From positions 1-27,833 of the forward strand of contig URXT01000024.1 of assembly GCA_900551915.1 (NCBI GenBank): a stretch of DNA of 27,833 nucleotides, given 5' to 3'. The notes under the pieces were generated by a model. It worked only from the letters and a program-made list of their open reading frames with translations. It searched no databases and was not told the DNA's origin. Shown here piece by piece: positions 16,031 to 23,253 of this stretch (the first letter of the stretch is position 1; every line of letters begins with the position of its first letter). A program made the translations under genes and the position numbers. The stretch is from an uncultured bacterium (GTDB lineage: Bacteria > Cyanobacteriota > Vampirovibrionia > Gastranaerophilales > Gastranaerophilaceae).

Positions 16031-16058
16031 AAAAGCTCCGATAAAATCGGAGCTTTTT
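16031..16058. terminator. Bidirectional terminator after the GH57 gene
   Basis: A 12-bp stem (16031-16042 with 16046-16057) with a 3-nt loop, A-run before and T-run after. It lies between the convergent branching enzyme and the leftward gene at 16070-16732 and can serve both. Confidence 0.88.
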
Positions 16059-16069
16059 ACATTATATTT

Positions 16070-16732
16070 TTAAAAGAAACTTAACAGTTTATGTCCGTCA
16101 CTGCTATTAAAAACAAGATTTGGATATTTTTCTCTAAAATACTTGATTTCATTTTCATTTAAGGAAAGCGGTTTCTTTATTTTTAATGATATTTTTTCAT
16201 TTTGAGCAAACTGAAAAATTTTTCCATATACATTTTTATACTTCATAAGAATATCTTCTACACGCCCCGAAATCCCGAGCCATGGATCTATAATAAAGTT
16301 ATTCTTTTTGCAGAAGCCTTCTTCAATAGGTTTTTCACAAATAAAAAGAAAAGTGTGATCATAATTTTCCATAAATAATCTATAGCAGTTTTTAACCCCA
16401 TTAATACGCGCAATCATTTCCGCAAGTGAAGCAAATTCATTACAATGAGCAACTTTATGTTCGCTGGCAGAGTAAATAATTTCTTTAAGTATTTTAAAAG
16501 GCGAGCTTAAAAATTTACGGTCATTTCTGTCTTGCACAAGGAGATTTCCTTTTTTAGATATAAAGCTGTTGAATTTAGAATTCGAGATAATCAAAGCCGG
16601 ATTTTCAAAAAAAAGCCTATTGGGAGAAATTGCAGGGAAAGCTGTTTTAACTTTTCTGCAAACCCAATCAGCATCTTGGAGTGGAATTTTTGAGGCTGTA
16701 AAAGCAGTTTTACAATTATTCTGGATAATCAT
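16070..16732 (-). CDS. Cys-His-Asp (papain/transglutaminase-like) protein
   Basis: A 220-residue protein with no recognised name. The central part has the arrangement of transglutaminase-like and effector cysteine hydrolases: Cys97 in 'HKVAHCNEFASLAEMIAR' at the start of a helix, His126 in 'ENYDHTFLFI' on a strand and Asp149 in 'NNFIIDPWLGISG' on the next strand. This is a plausible catalytic triad for a protease, deamidase or transglutaminase. There is no signal peptide, and the first 80 residues are not recognisable. No Shine-Dalgarno precedes the ATG. It stands alone between the branching enzyme and tRNA-Asp. Substrate unknown. Confidence 0.65.
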   Translation of the reverse strand: MIIQNNCKTAFTASKIPLQDADWVCRKVKTAFPAISPNRLFFENPALIISNSKFNSFISKKGNLLVQDRNDRKFLSSPFKILKEIIYSASEHKVAHCNEFASLAEMIARINGVKNCYRLFMENYDHTFLFICEKPIEEGFCKKNNFIIDPWLGISGRVEDILMKYKNVYGKIFQFAQNEKISLKIKKPLSLNENEIKYFREKYPNLVFNSSDGHKLLSFF

Positions 16733-16864
16733 AATTTGAATAAAACAAGAATAAAAAAATTTTTGCTAAAGCTCTTGCAAAAAAAAATTCAGCATTTTAT
16801 AATAATAAATGTCAAAAGCTTTAAGCACAAATGAGTAAGGCAAAAGACAATGAAAATTAAATAA

Positions 16865-16942
16865 GGGAGCGTAGCTCAGTTTGGTTAGAGCGCATGCCTG
16901 TCACGCATGAGGTCGCGAGTTCGAGCCTCGTCGTTCCCGCCA
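16865..16942 (+). tRNA. tRNA-Asp (GTC)
   Basis: Full cloverleaf: acceptor GGGAGCG with CGTTCCC, D-arm 'GCTCAGTTTGGTTAGAGC', anticodon loop CTGTCAC on stem CATGC/GCATG giving anticodon GTC, T-arm with GTTCGAG, discriminator G and encoded CCA at 16940-16942. The 3' end is bordered by the remnant of a serine recombinase. Confidence 0.97.
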
Positions 16943-17196
16943 TTTATCAAATTAGCACCTTCGGGTGCCTTTTTAGTGCTTGTAGTCTGCATTTCAAGCT
17001 GTTCGATAGTGGCAGTTTCATTACCTGTTAAAACCGGCAATCCCATCAAAGAGTAGAACACCGGAAACAGCTCTATATCTAACTTTTTGTTATAATACGT
17101 ACATTTCGATACCACAAGTTGGGTTATAAACTGTTTATCCTCTACAGAGCCACTTAAAAACATTTTATGAGCGTCTTTAACAAAGTTCAAAAGTTG
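16943..17196 (-). pseudogene. Remnant of a large serine recombinase C-terminus
   Basis: On the minus strand the frame reads 'LLNFVKDAHKMFLSGSVEDK', then 'QFITQLVVSKCTYYNKKLDI' and 'ELFPVFYSLMGLP'. This is the C-terminal pattern of resolvase/integrase-type serine recombinases (a helix with AHKMF-SG-xxxK, then a VxSNxTY-like strand). The frame is closed upstream by a TAA at 17197-17199, and no catalytic resolvase domain is present. Downstream it runs without a stop into the antisense of tRNA-Asp, so the last residues are not real protein. Best read as the scar of an element that integrated at this tRNA. Bounds are approximate. Confidence 0.6.
16955..16974 (+). terminator. tRNA-Asp terminator
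   Basis: A 5-bp stem GCACC/GGTGC with a TTCG tetraloop and T5, 12 nt after the tRNA. Confidence 0.8.
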
Positions 17197-17199
17197 TTA

Positions 17200-17366
17200 G
17201 CTGGTTATAATAAGTCTATTATCAGCTTTTTCAAGGGCTTCCTCGGATCTTACATTAAAATTTTTCTTATACATATTTATTTGTGTTCTGCTATTGCTAA
17301 AAAAATTTAGAAAATTAGCCCTTGCAATTTAATCAAAAAATAATGTTTATTTTTGTCTGATGATAA
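17200..17366. other. AT-rich spacer, no gene seen
   Basis: Between the recombinase remnant and the MITE-like element. A short open frame on the minus strand continues the remnant's frame upstream of its TAA, but I recognise nothing in it. No convincing promoter or RNA. Confidence 0.4.
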
Positions 17367-17520
17367 AATTATTGGGAATTATCCCTTGACATACATGTAA
17401 TTTCCCTAAATATGTCATCCTGAGAATATATAAGCGGATTCTTCGCTACCGCTCAGAATGACAATATTGCGAGGGCTCTCTTGATTTTTATTGTACATCA
17501 AGGGATAATTCCCAATAATT
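17367..17520. mobile_element. 154-bp MITE-like element
   Basis: Perfect 23-bp terminal inverted repeats (17367-17389 and 17498-17520; core TTGGGAATTATCCC) enclose about 108 bp without coding capacity. No transposase is in the window, so it would be non-autonomous. An unmistakable target duplication is not visible; the flanks are too AT-rich to judge. A second palindrome is nested inside. Confidence 0.65.
17413..17463. repeat. Nested palindrome, TGTCATYCTGAG type
   Basis: TGTCATCCTGAG (17413-17424) faces CTCAGAATGACA (17452-17463): a 12-bp inverted repeat with one mismatch, with an additional AGCGG/CCGCT pair inside. This resembles the dispersed palindromic repeat with GTCATYCTGAG ends and a GAAGNATC-like centre seen in many bacterial genomes. 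Confidence 0.65.
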
Positions 17521-17634
17521 ATATTTTAAATTTTTCAATTATCCGCCAGGTACACATTTATTTGTTAATAAAAATCGTAAGTATTTGAAATAATAAATTA
17601 AATTGTGATAAATATGTAATCCGCTATCTGCATT

Positions 17635-18249
17635 TTAAAAATATCTGAAATACGTCAATTTATACGACATATTTTCAAAAGGAGAAGAAAATTTTATATT
17701 TTTAAATTTTTGTGCAGGTGTTGAAGTATAATTTGTTTCAAAAAACAATTTATTTTTCGGGTTAATCAAATATGTCGTTTGAAATACTGTATTAAGTCCA
17801 AATTTGGTATTCGGATTTTTAAAATCTCTCTTAATTGAGAATGCGGGATTGACAGCAAAATTAAATCTACCAGATGAAACATTCCACCTAAAGGGAGAAA
17901 GTTCAAATGCGATTTGTTTAACCTTTTTGGATAAAGCAAAACTTCCGCGTGCCCATGTGCTGAACCCACAAACTTTGTTCCATTTGAAGTCATTTGTAAA
18001 TGTTGTTATAAAAGTATTTTTTTTATTGGAATTTAAGGTGGCTCCGAAAAAAGCATCAAAATTATTTTGTTTTGAGGATAATTCCAAATTTGCTCCTCTG
18101 TAAAGTAACATTTCATTTTTAAACACACCTGCTACTCCAATTTCGGAATACAGTTTAGGGGTAATTTTTTGAGGTATTTGCGCACTTACGCCGCTCACAG
18201 CCGAAACAAGCCCCATATATCCTGCAAGTGCACTTTGCTTAATTTTCAT
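17635..18249 (-). CDS. Predicted small outer-membrane beta-barrel protein
   Basis: A 204-residue protein of unknown family. A signal peptide covers about residues 1-23 ('GLVSAVSGVSA' then cleavage). The mature part is a series of alternating polar/aromatic strands such as 'NTFITTFTNDFKWN', 'KQIAFELSPFRWNVS', 'TKFGLNTVFQTTYLI' and 'NKLFFETNYTS', ending 'SYKLTYFRYF'. A final Phe after an alternating strand is the usual BAM recognition signal of outer-membrane barrels. Size allows 8-10 strands. It follows lysR by 61 nt on the same strand and may share its transcript. The ribosome site is weak (AAAGAAAG). Ligand or role unknown. Confidence 0.65.
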   Translation of the reverse strand: MKIKQSALAGYMGLVSAVSGVSAQIPQKITPKLYSEIGVAGVFKNEMLLYRGANLELSSKQNNFDAFFGATLNSNKKNTFITTFTNDFKWNKVCGFSTWARGSFALSKKVKQIAFELSPFRWNVSSGRFNFAVNPAFSIKRDFKNPNTKFGLNTVFQTTYLINPKNKLFFETNYTSTPAQKFKNIKFSSPFENMSYKLTYFRYF

Positions 18250-18310
18250 GTTTAGATTCTTTCTTTATTTTTTATATTGTTTTATTTGAATTAATTTATT
18301 AAAAAGTAAG

Positions 18311-19213
18311 CTAACATTTTGCAGATTCAAATTTTTCATGTAACCTGTCAAGAAAAAGTTTGGCTGGTTTTGAAAATATCTGGTTCTTTTTCCAGACAAT
18401 GCTGACTCCGACCTCAAGCTTCGGCTCTAAAGGCCTGAAACATAAAGGGCTGTCAATTGTTGAAGAAATTAATCTGTCAAGTCCTAAAGCATAACCTATC
18501 TTGTCTTCTGTCATAATTGCAGCATTGTAAATTAAATTGTAAGTACCAACGATATTTAATTTTTCGTAATTTTCACCAAACCAATTTAAAATGGGATTAT
18601 CTTCAAAAGTTTTTTTAATTACCTGTCTTGAAATTAAAAGAGGTAAATTAATTAAATCTTCAATCCTAACATTTTTCTTTTCAGTCAGAGGGTCGTCATT
18701 TCTCAGCAAAATTCCCCAGGTATCTCTTTCTCCCAAATGAATGTAGCTATATTTTTCAAGATTGAACGGCTGTATCAAAATGCAAAAATCCAATAATCCT
18801 TTATCTAACCTTTCAACCAGGTCTTCGCTGTCGCCTGAAACGATATGGAATTTAATTTGAGGATAATCTTTTTGTAATGTTTTCAATACCTCGGTAATTA
18901 ATCTTATTGACTTTGTTTCACCAGAACCTATATATATGTCGCCAACCAGTTCGTCTTTAATTGATGTAAATTCTGCTTCTGTTTTTTCAACAAGCTCTAT
19001 AATTTCTTCCGCTCTTTTCCTTAAAATCACACCTTCTGGAGTTAATACAACATTGTGGCTGCCCCGGACAAACAATTTCTGCCCCAATTCCTTTTCCAAA
19101 TCCTGAAGCTGTCTTGAAAGCGTCGGTTGTGTTAAATGCATAAGATTGGCAGCTTTTGTAATATTGCCCGCTTGTGCTACAGTTAAAAAATACTTTAATA
19201 CCCTGATTTCCAT
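18311..19213 (-). CDS. LysR-family transcriptional regulator
   Basis: A 300-residue regulator. The N-terminal winged HTH is canonical: 'RVLKYFLTVAQAGNITKAAN', 'LTQPTLSRQLQDLEKELG' and 'LFVRGSHNVVLTPEG'. A linker helix follows, then the periplasmic-binding-like effector domain starting near residue 90 ('DIYIGSGETKSIRLITEVLK'). It is transcribed away from the acetyltransferase/reductase/hydrolase operon, the classic LysR arrangement, so it probably controls that operon and itself. The 97-nt gap contains a T-N11-A palindrome. The effector is unknown. Confidence 0.95.
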   Translation of the reverse strand: MEIRVLKYFLTVAQAGNITKAANLMHLTQPTLSRQLQDLEKELGQKLFVRGSHNVVLTPEGVILRKRAEEIIELVEKTEAEFTSIKDELVGDIYIGSGETKSIRLITEVLKTLQKDYPQIKFHIVSGDSEDLVERLDKGLLDFCILIQPFNLEKYSYIHLGERDTWGILLRNDDPLTEKKNVRIEDLINLPLLISRQVIKKTFEDNPILNWFGENYEKLNIVGTYNLIYNAAIMTEDKIGYALGLDRLISSTIDSPLCFRPLEPKLEVGVSIVWKKNQIFSKPAKLFLDRLHEKFESAKC

Positions 19214-19279
19214 ATAATTATTTTAATTTGTCAAGAAATGCCTGTCAAGCATTACATAATATACACCATAAGTATTTGC

Positions 19280-19292
19280 TATTTCTGAAATA
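19280..19292. promoter_or_regulatory. Possible LysR operator (T-N11-A)
   Basis: TATTTCTGAAATA is a 13-bp palindrome with the T-N11-A form of LysR boxes, extended to CTATTTCTGAAATAATAG with one insertion. It lies in the divergent gap, 18 nt before the plus-strand operon. Confidence 0.45.
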
Positions 19293-19310
19293 ATAGTAAA
19301 TAATAATTTT

Positions 19311-19878
19311 ATGAATAATAAAGATTTTTTAGAATATATGAAAACCCAAAAACCTGTTCAAAAAGGCACAGAAGTTTTTGAAAAATTCCATACTCAAAGC
19401 CAGGAAGCCTTGAAAATTACAATGGAACTCAACAACAAATACCACACTCCGGAAGAAATTGTTGAAATTTTTTCAAAACTAACCGATAAAAAAGTTGATA
19501 AAACTTTTAGAATGTTTCCGCCTTTTTACACGGATTGCGGATTGAACATAACTGTCGGCAAAAACGTTTTTATAAATGCCTGCTGTAAATTTCAGGACCA
19601 GGGGGGGAATTGAAATCGGCGATAATGTTTTAATAGGGCATTCGGTTGTGATTGCAACGTTAAACCACGATTTTAATCCTGCATCAAGAGCAAATATGAC
19701 GCCAAAACGCGTAATAATCGGCAATAATGTTTGGATAGGCTCAAATGTTACGATTCTGCCCGGTGTAGAAATTGGCGACGGTGCAATAGTCGGTGCCGGG
19801 AGCGTTGTAACCAAAAGCCTTCCGCAAAACTGCATAGCAGCCGGAAATCCGGCTAAAGTAATAAAATACTTAGAATAA
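19311..19878 (+). pseudogene. Sugar O-acetyltransferase, frameshifted at G7
   Basis: Reads as a maltose/galactoside O-acetyltransferase (Maa/LacA family), which moves acetyl from acetyl-CoA to sugars. The first frame (19311-19613) ends '[16 protein letters not shown]'; the second frame (to 19878) continues '[20 protein letters not shown]', '[18 protein letters not shown]' and '[20 protein letters not shown]'. Together they give one left-handed beta-helix protein of about 189 residues with the catalytic His in 'ATLNHDFNP'. The break is at seven G (19601-19607); six G would restore 'QDQGGIEIG'. It may be a phase-variable gene in its off state, a recent pseudogene or a base-count error. First gene of the operon facing lysR. 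No Shine-Dalgarno is seen at 19311. Confidence 0.8.
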
Positions 19879-19891
19879 AGAAAGGTAAAAT

Positions 19892-20434
19892 ATGACAAAA
19901 AAGATTTTAATTATAGGGACAAGCCCGCGTAAAAACGGAAACTCTAACAGGTTAGCGCAGGAATTTGCCAGAGGTGCCGAAGAAGCTGGAAATGACATTG
20001 AAATTGTTTATTTGTGCGACAAAGAAATTAACTTTTGCAAAGGCTGCCTTGCCTGCCAAAAACTTCATAAATGTGTCATAAATGATGATGCAAATGCAGT
20101 AACCGAAAAAATCAGAAATTCAGAAGTCATAGTTTGGGCAACCCCTGTTTATTATTACTGCATGTCAGGTCAGATGAAAACAATGATTGACCGTTCAAAT
20201 CCTTTATTTGCAACAGAAAACAAATTTAAAGAGGTTTACCTGCTCGCCTCAGCCGCGGAAGATGAAGAAAGCGCTATGGATGGAACAATTACAGGCCTTC
20301 AAGGCTGGATTGACTGCCATGACGGCGTTGAATTAAAAGGCGTTATAAAAGCAATCGGAGTCACTAACGTTGGCGATATTGACGGACATTCAGCGCTAAA
20401 AGAGGCTTACGAAACGGGTAAATCCATAAATTAA
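19892..20434 (+). CDS. Flavodoxin-fold NAD(P)H-dependent oxidoreductase
   Basis: A 180-residue FMN-binding reductase of the NADPH-dependent FMN reductase/iron-sulfur flavoprotein superfamily. 'ILIIGTSPRKNGNSNRLA' is the FMN-phosphate loop, 'FCKGCLACQKLHKCVINDD' the family's Cys-rich loop (C-x2-C-x5-C), and 'VIVWATPVYYYCMSGQMKTM' the flavin-facing segment. The electron acceptor is unknown; quinones, nitro compounds or metals are typical. AAAGG precedes the ATG. It starts 13 nt after the acetyltransferase and 12 nt before the next hydrolase, so it is in the same operon. Confidence 0.9.
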   Translation: MTKKILIIGTSPRKNGNSNRLAQEFARGAEEAGNDIEIVYLCDKEINFCKGCLACQKLHKCVINDDANAVTEKIRNSEVIVWATPVYYYCMSGQMKTMIDRSNPLFATENKFKEVYLLASAAEDEESAMDGTITGLQGWIDCHDGVELKGVIKAIGVTNVGDIDGHSALKEAYETGKSIN

Positions 20435-20446
20435 GGAGAAGTTTTT

Positions 20447-21388
20447 ATGTTATATGACACTCATTACAAAGAAGGTAAAAAAGTTACATTTAAAAAGTTT
20501 GATTTAAACCTTGCAGGACTTTTGTTTTTACCGCCAAACTTTGAAGAAAGCAAAAAATATCCTGCTATTGTCATTACACATCCTGGCGGCGGTGTTAAAG
20601 AACAATGTTCATCACTTTACGGCTGGAATTTAGCGCAAAACGGTTATGTGACTCTTGCTTTTGGTGCAAGTCATCAGGGCGAAAGCGAAGGTTTGCCAAG
20701 ATGCCTTGAAGATCCGTCTTCACGCGTTGAAGACATACGTTCTGCCGTTGATTATCTTGTTACTTTACCTTATATTGATGAAGAAAAAATCGGAGCAATG
20801 GGGGTTTGCGCAGGCGGCGGCTACACAATGAACGCTATTCAAACAGAATACAGAATTAAAGCCGCCGCCGGAATAAGCACATGGGACGTCGGAGACAGCG
20901 CAAAAAACGGATTCCCCGGCGTAAATGAAGAAAACTTTTTACAAAACCTTTTACAACAGGTAGCAGAAGCAAGAACTGCCGAAGCCCGCGGAGAAGAACC
21001 GAAATATTGGAAATATGTACCCGAAACAGAGGAAGAAATAAAAAATGCACCTTCCACTATTGTAAAAGAAGCAAGCGAATACTACCGCACAGAACGCTGC
21101 TATTACCCGACAACAACAAACAGATATCTTGTTTCAAGCAATGATAAACTTGCAGCCTGGGATGCTTTTGCTCACATTGAAACAGTTTCTCCTAGACCAA
21201 TTTTGCTTATTGCAGGCAGCAAGGCGGACACTTTATACTACAGTGAAGACTGCTACAAAAAAGCTCTTGAGCCAAAAGAAATTTATTTAATTAAAGATGC
21301 AACCCATGTTGATTTGTATGACAAACCGGAGTTTGTAAATCAAGTGGTTGCAAAACTGGTTTCTTATTTCAATCAATATTTAAAATAA
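20447..21388 (+). CDS. Alpha/beta hydrolase with Cys nucleophile (YcjY/DLH-like)
   Basis: A 313-residue cytoplasmic hydrolase. The core shows 'AIVITHPGGGVKEQCSSLYG' (oxyanion region), 'LAFGASHQGESEG', 'RVEDIRSAVDYLVTLPYIDE' and the nucleophile elbow 'GAMGVCAGGGYTMNA', in which Cys replaces the usual Ser as in dienelactone hydrolases. The acid is probably Asp in 'LIAGSKADTLYYSED' and the base His in 'IKDATHVDLYD'. A helical insert lies at about residues 160-215. GGAG precedes the ATG. The next gene is a paralogue with an export signal. Substrate unknown. Confidence 0.88.
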   Translation: MLYDTHYKEGKKVTFKKFDLNLAGLLFLPPNFEESKKYPAIVITHPGGGVKEQCSSLYGWNLAQNGYVTLAFGASHQGESEGLPRCLEDPSSRVEDIRSAVDYLVTLPYIDEEKIGAMGVCAGGGYTMNAIQTEYRIKAAAGISTWDVGDSAKNGFPGVNEENFLQNLLQQVAEARTAEARGEEPKYWKYVPETEEEIKNAPSTIVKEASEYYRTERCYYPTTTNRYLVSSNDKLAAWDAFAHIETVSPRPILLIAGSKADTLYYSEDCYKKALEPKEIYLIKDATHVDLYDKPEFVNQVVAKLVSYFNQYLK

Positions 21389-21397
21389 GGAGGTAAA

Positions 21398-22429
21398 ATG
21401 TTCTGTAAAATTTTAAAAGTATTTATTTTATTTTTAGGATTAATTATACTGACAGGATTAAACAATATGGCAGATGCAAAGAATTGGGACAAAGTTTTCC
21501 CAAAAAGTGAAAAAGTTAATATTGAAAAAGTTCATTTTAAAAACAGATTTGGAATAACTCTTGCAGGGGATTTATATATTCCAAAAGATATTAAAAAGGA
21601 TGAAAAACTTCCTGCAATAGCTGTTTCAGGTCCGTTTGGAGCAGTAAAAGAACAGGCTTCCGGCTTATATGCCCAAACTTTAGCAGAAAGAGGGTTTATA
21701 ACACTTGCATTTGACCCGTCTTACACCGGTGAAAGTTCAGGAGAGCCGAGAAATATAGCCTCCCCGGATATAAATACCGAAGACTTTAGCGCCGCAGTAG
21801 ATTTTTTAAGCAATCAAAATAATGTCAATCCCGATAAAATAGGAATCTTAGGAATTTGCGGCTTTGGCGGTTTTGCAATAAATGCAGCTGCCGTTGACAC
21901 AAGAATAAAAGCTACTGTCACCTCTACAATGTATGATATGACAAGAGTAACAGCAAATGGTTACAACGATTCTGTAGATGAAAAAGCACGTTACGAATTA
22001 AAACAAAGTTTAAATAAACAAAGAACCGAAGATTTCAAAAACGGGACTTACGCAAAAGCTTCAGGGCTTCCAGAGAAATTAACCGGAAATGAACCGCAGT
22101 TTGTGCAGGATTATTGGAATTACTACAAAACAAAAAGAGGATTTCATATTCGTTCAATAAATTCAAATGGCAACTGGAATACAACATCATCGCTTTCATT
22201 GATTAATCAGCCAATTCTTGCTTATGCAGGAGAAATTCAAAATGCAGTTTTAATCGTTCACGGCGAAAAAGCTCATAGCAGATATTTTTCAGAAGATGCA
22301 TATAAAAAATTAAAAGGAGATAACAAAGAACTGTTAATTATAAAAGATGCAAACCATACTGACTTGTACTACAATTTGGATAAAATTCCGTTCGATAAAA
22401 TCGAAAGTTTTTATAAAAAACACTTGTAG
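21398..22429 (+). CDS. Exported paralogous alpha/beta hydrolase
   Basis: A 343-residue paralogue of the preceding hydrolase with an added N-terminal hydrophobic segment (about residues 8-22, 'VFILFLGLIILTGLNN') that looks like a signal peptide or anchor. The same landmarks follow: 'ITLAGDLYIPKD', 'VSGPFGAVKEQASGLYAQTL', 'LAFDPSYTGESSGEPRN', the elbow 'GILGICGFGGFAINAA' with Cys nucleophile, and the C-terminal 'IKDANHTDLYYN' His. An excellent AGGAGG precedes the ATG, 9 nt after the first hydrolase. The pair suggests related chemistry on both sides of the inner membrane. Last gene before a terminator. Confidence 0.87.
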   Translation: MFCKILKVFILFLGLIILTGLNNMADAKNWDKVFPKSEKVNIEKVHFKNRFGITLAGDLYIPKDIKKDEKLPAIAVSGPFGAVKEQASGLYAQTLAERGFITLAFDPSYTGESSGEPRNIASPDINTEDFSAAVDFLSNQNNVNPDKIGILGICGFGGFAINAAAVDTRIKATVTSTMYDMTRVTANGYNDSVDEKARYELKQSLNKQRTEDFKNGTYAKASGLPEKLTGNEPQFVQDYWNYYKTKRGFHIRSINSNGNWNTTSSLSLINQPILAYAGEIQNAVLIVHGEKAHSRYFSEDAYKKLKGDNKELLIIKDANHTDLYYNLDKIPFDKIESFYKKHL

Positions 22430-22440
22430 ATACAATACAA

Positions 22441-22468
22441 AAAAAGAGGGTTTAAAACCCTCTTTTTT
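22441..22468 (+). terminator. Operon terminator
   Basis: A 10-bp stem AAAAAGAGGG / CCCTCTTTTT with a 7-nt loop and T-run, 12 nt after the hydrolase stop. Symmetric A/T flanks mean it may also act on the convergent nitroreductase transcript. Confidence 0.88.
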
Positions 22469-22525
22469 ATGTGCTAAAGGTAATTGTTATGTATTTTGAT
22501 TCAATACTCACAGATATTCTAAATT

Positions 22526-23149
22526 TTACCAATTATTAATATGAATTCTGTCTTCAATATTAATTACTTTTTGTGTAGGCAATTTTGCGTCTTTACGCGG
22601 ATAACCCAATGCGATATAACATGGCATTGTATAATTATCTGGATGGTTGATAGTCTTTTTAATATGTTCTAATTCTTCACTCATAGGAATACGTGTTACT
22701 CCCAATATTCCCTCCGAAGCAGCTGCTAAAAGAATGTTCTCAATACAACACCATATTGAAGCAAATTCATTTAATGAACTTAAAGATGTAGGATGCATTA
22801 ATGGTTCTCTTAACTTGAAGAACGGCAAAATCAAACAGCCGGAATTGTAAAGCATAGAAAATTGTTTTGGCATTGCAATATGATACATACCTCTCTGGTC
22901 AGAATCAGTCATTCCAAAACTGTCAAGCATTTTGTCGCAATCTGCCGGATTTGTCATATCTTCCAAGTTAAGAACTCGTGAACGTTCTTTTTTATCATTT
23001 ACAATGACAAATTCCCATGACCTGAGATGGTCATTAGTCGGAGCTTTTAACCCTGCCGAAAGAATTCTTTTTATAATATTCATATCAATTATTTTGTCTT
23101 CAAAATCGCGAACAGTTCTACGATTATCTATAGCTTCATAAAGTTCCAT
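22526..23149 (-). CDS. Nitroreductase-family protein
   Basis: A 207-residue FMN-dependent nitroreductase-fold protein. 'LYEAIDNRRTVRDFEDKIID' is the FMN-binding start, 'GLKAPTNDHLRSWEFVIVND' the second flavin segment (family: APSxxNxQPWxFxVV), 'SIWCCIENILLAAASEGILG' the core helix with the conserved aromatic/Gly pattern and 'YTMPCYIALGYPRKDA' the last flavin strand. Acts on quinones or nitro compounds; the physiological substrate is unknown. GGAGG lies 8 nt before the ATG and a good promoter is at 23217-23245. Convergent with the hydrolase operon and downstream of hlyD. Confidence 0.9.
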   Translation of the reverse strand: MELYEAIDNRRTVRDFEDKIIDMNIIKRILSAGLKAPTNDHLRSWEFVIVNDKKERSRVLNLEDMTNPADCDKMLDSFGMTDSDQRGMYHIAMPKQFSMLYNSGCLILPFFKLREPLMHPTSLSSLNEFASIWCCIENILLAAASEGILGVTRIPMSEELEHIKKTINHPDNYTMPCYIALGYPRKDAKLPTQKVINIEDRIHINNW

Positions 23150-23216
23150 TTGACAATCCTCCAGCTTAAACTTGTATTAAACTAACATTAGTGTAAATAT
23201 CTTTCACCTATAAAAG

Positions 23217-23245
23217 ATTATACAGGAAAATATTTATTTAAACAA
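23217..23245 (-). promoter_or_regulatory. Promoter of the nitroreductase gene
   Basis: On the minus strand TTGTTT (23245-23240) and a consensus TATAAT (23222-23217) with a 17-nt spacer. The imperfect palindrome ACTAACATTAGT at 23181-23192 lies just downstream and could be an operator. Confidence 0.65.
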
Positions 23246-23253
23246 TAGGTAAG

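Noticed and set aside
16865..17190. An open frame of 101 codons reaching into the tRNA on the minus strand as a real gene
   Set aside because: Its last 20 or so residues are the antisense of tRNA-Asp, a common artefact; only the recombinase-like part upstream is meaningful, and it is closed by a stop.
17413..17463. CRISPR-like repeat
   Set aside because: Only one palindromic unit is present, with no spacer/repeat series and no cas genes in the window.
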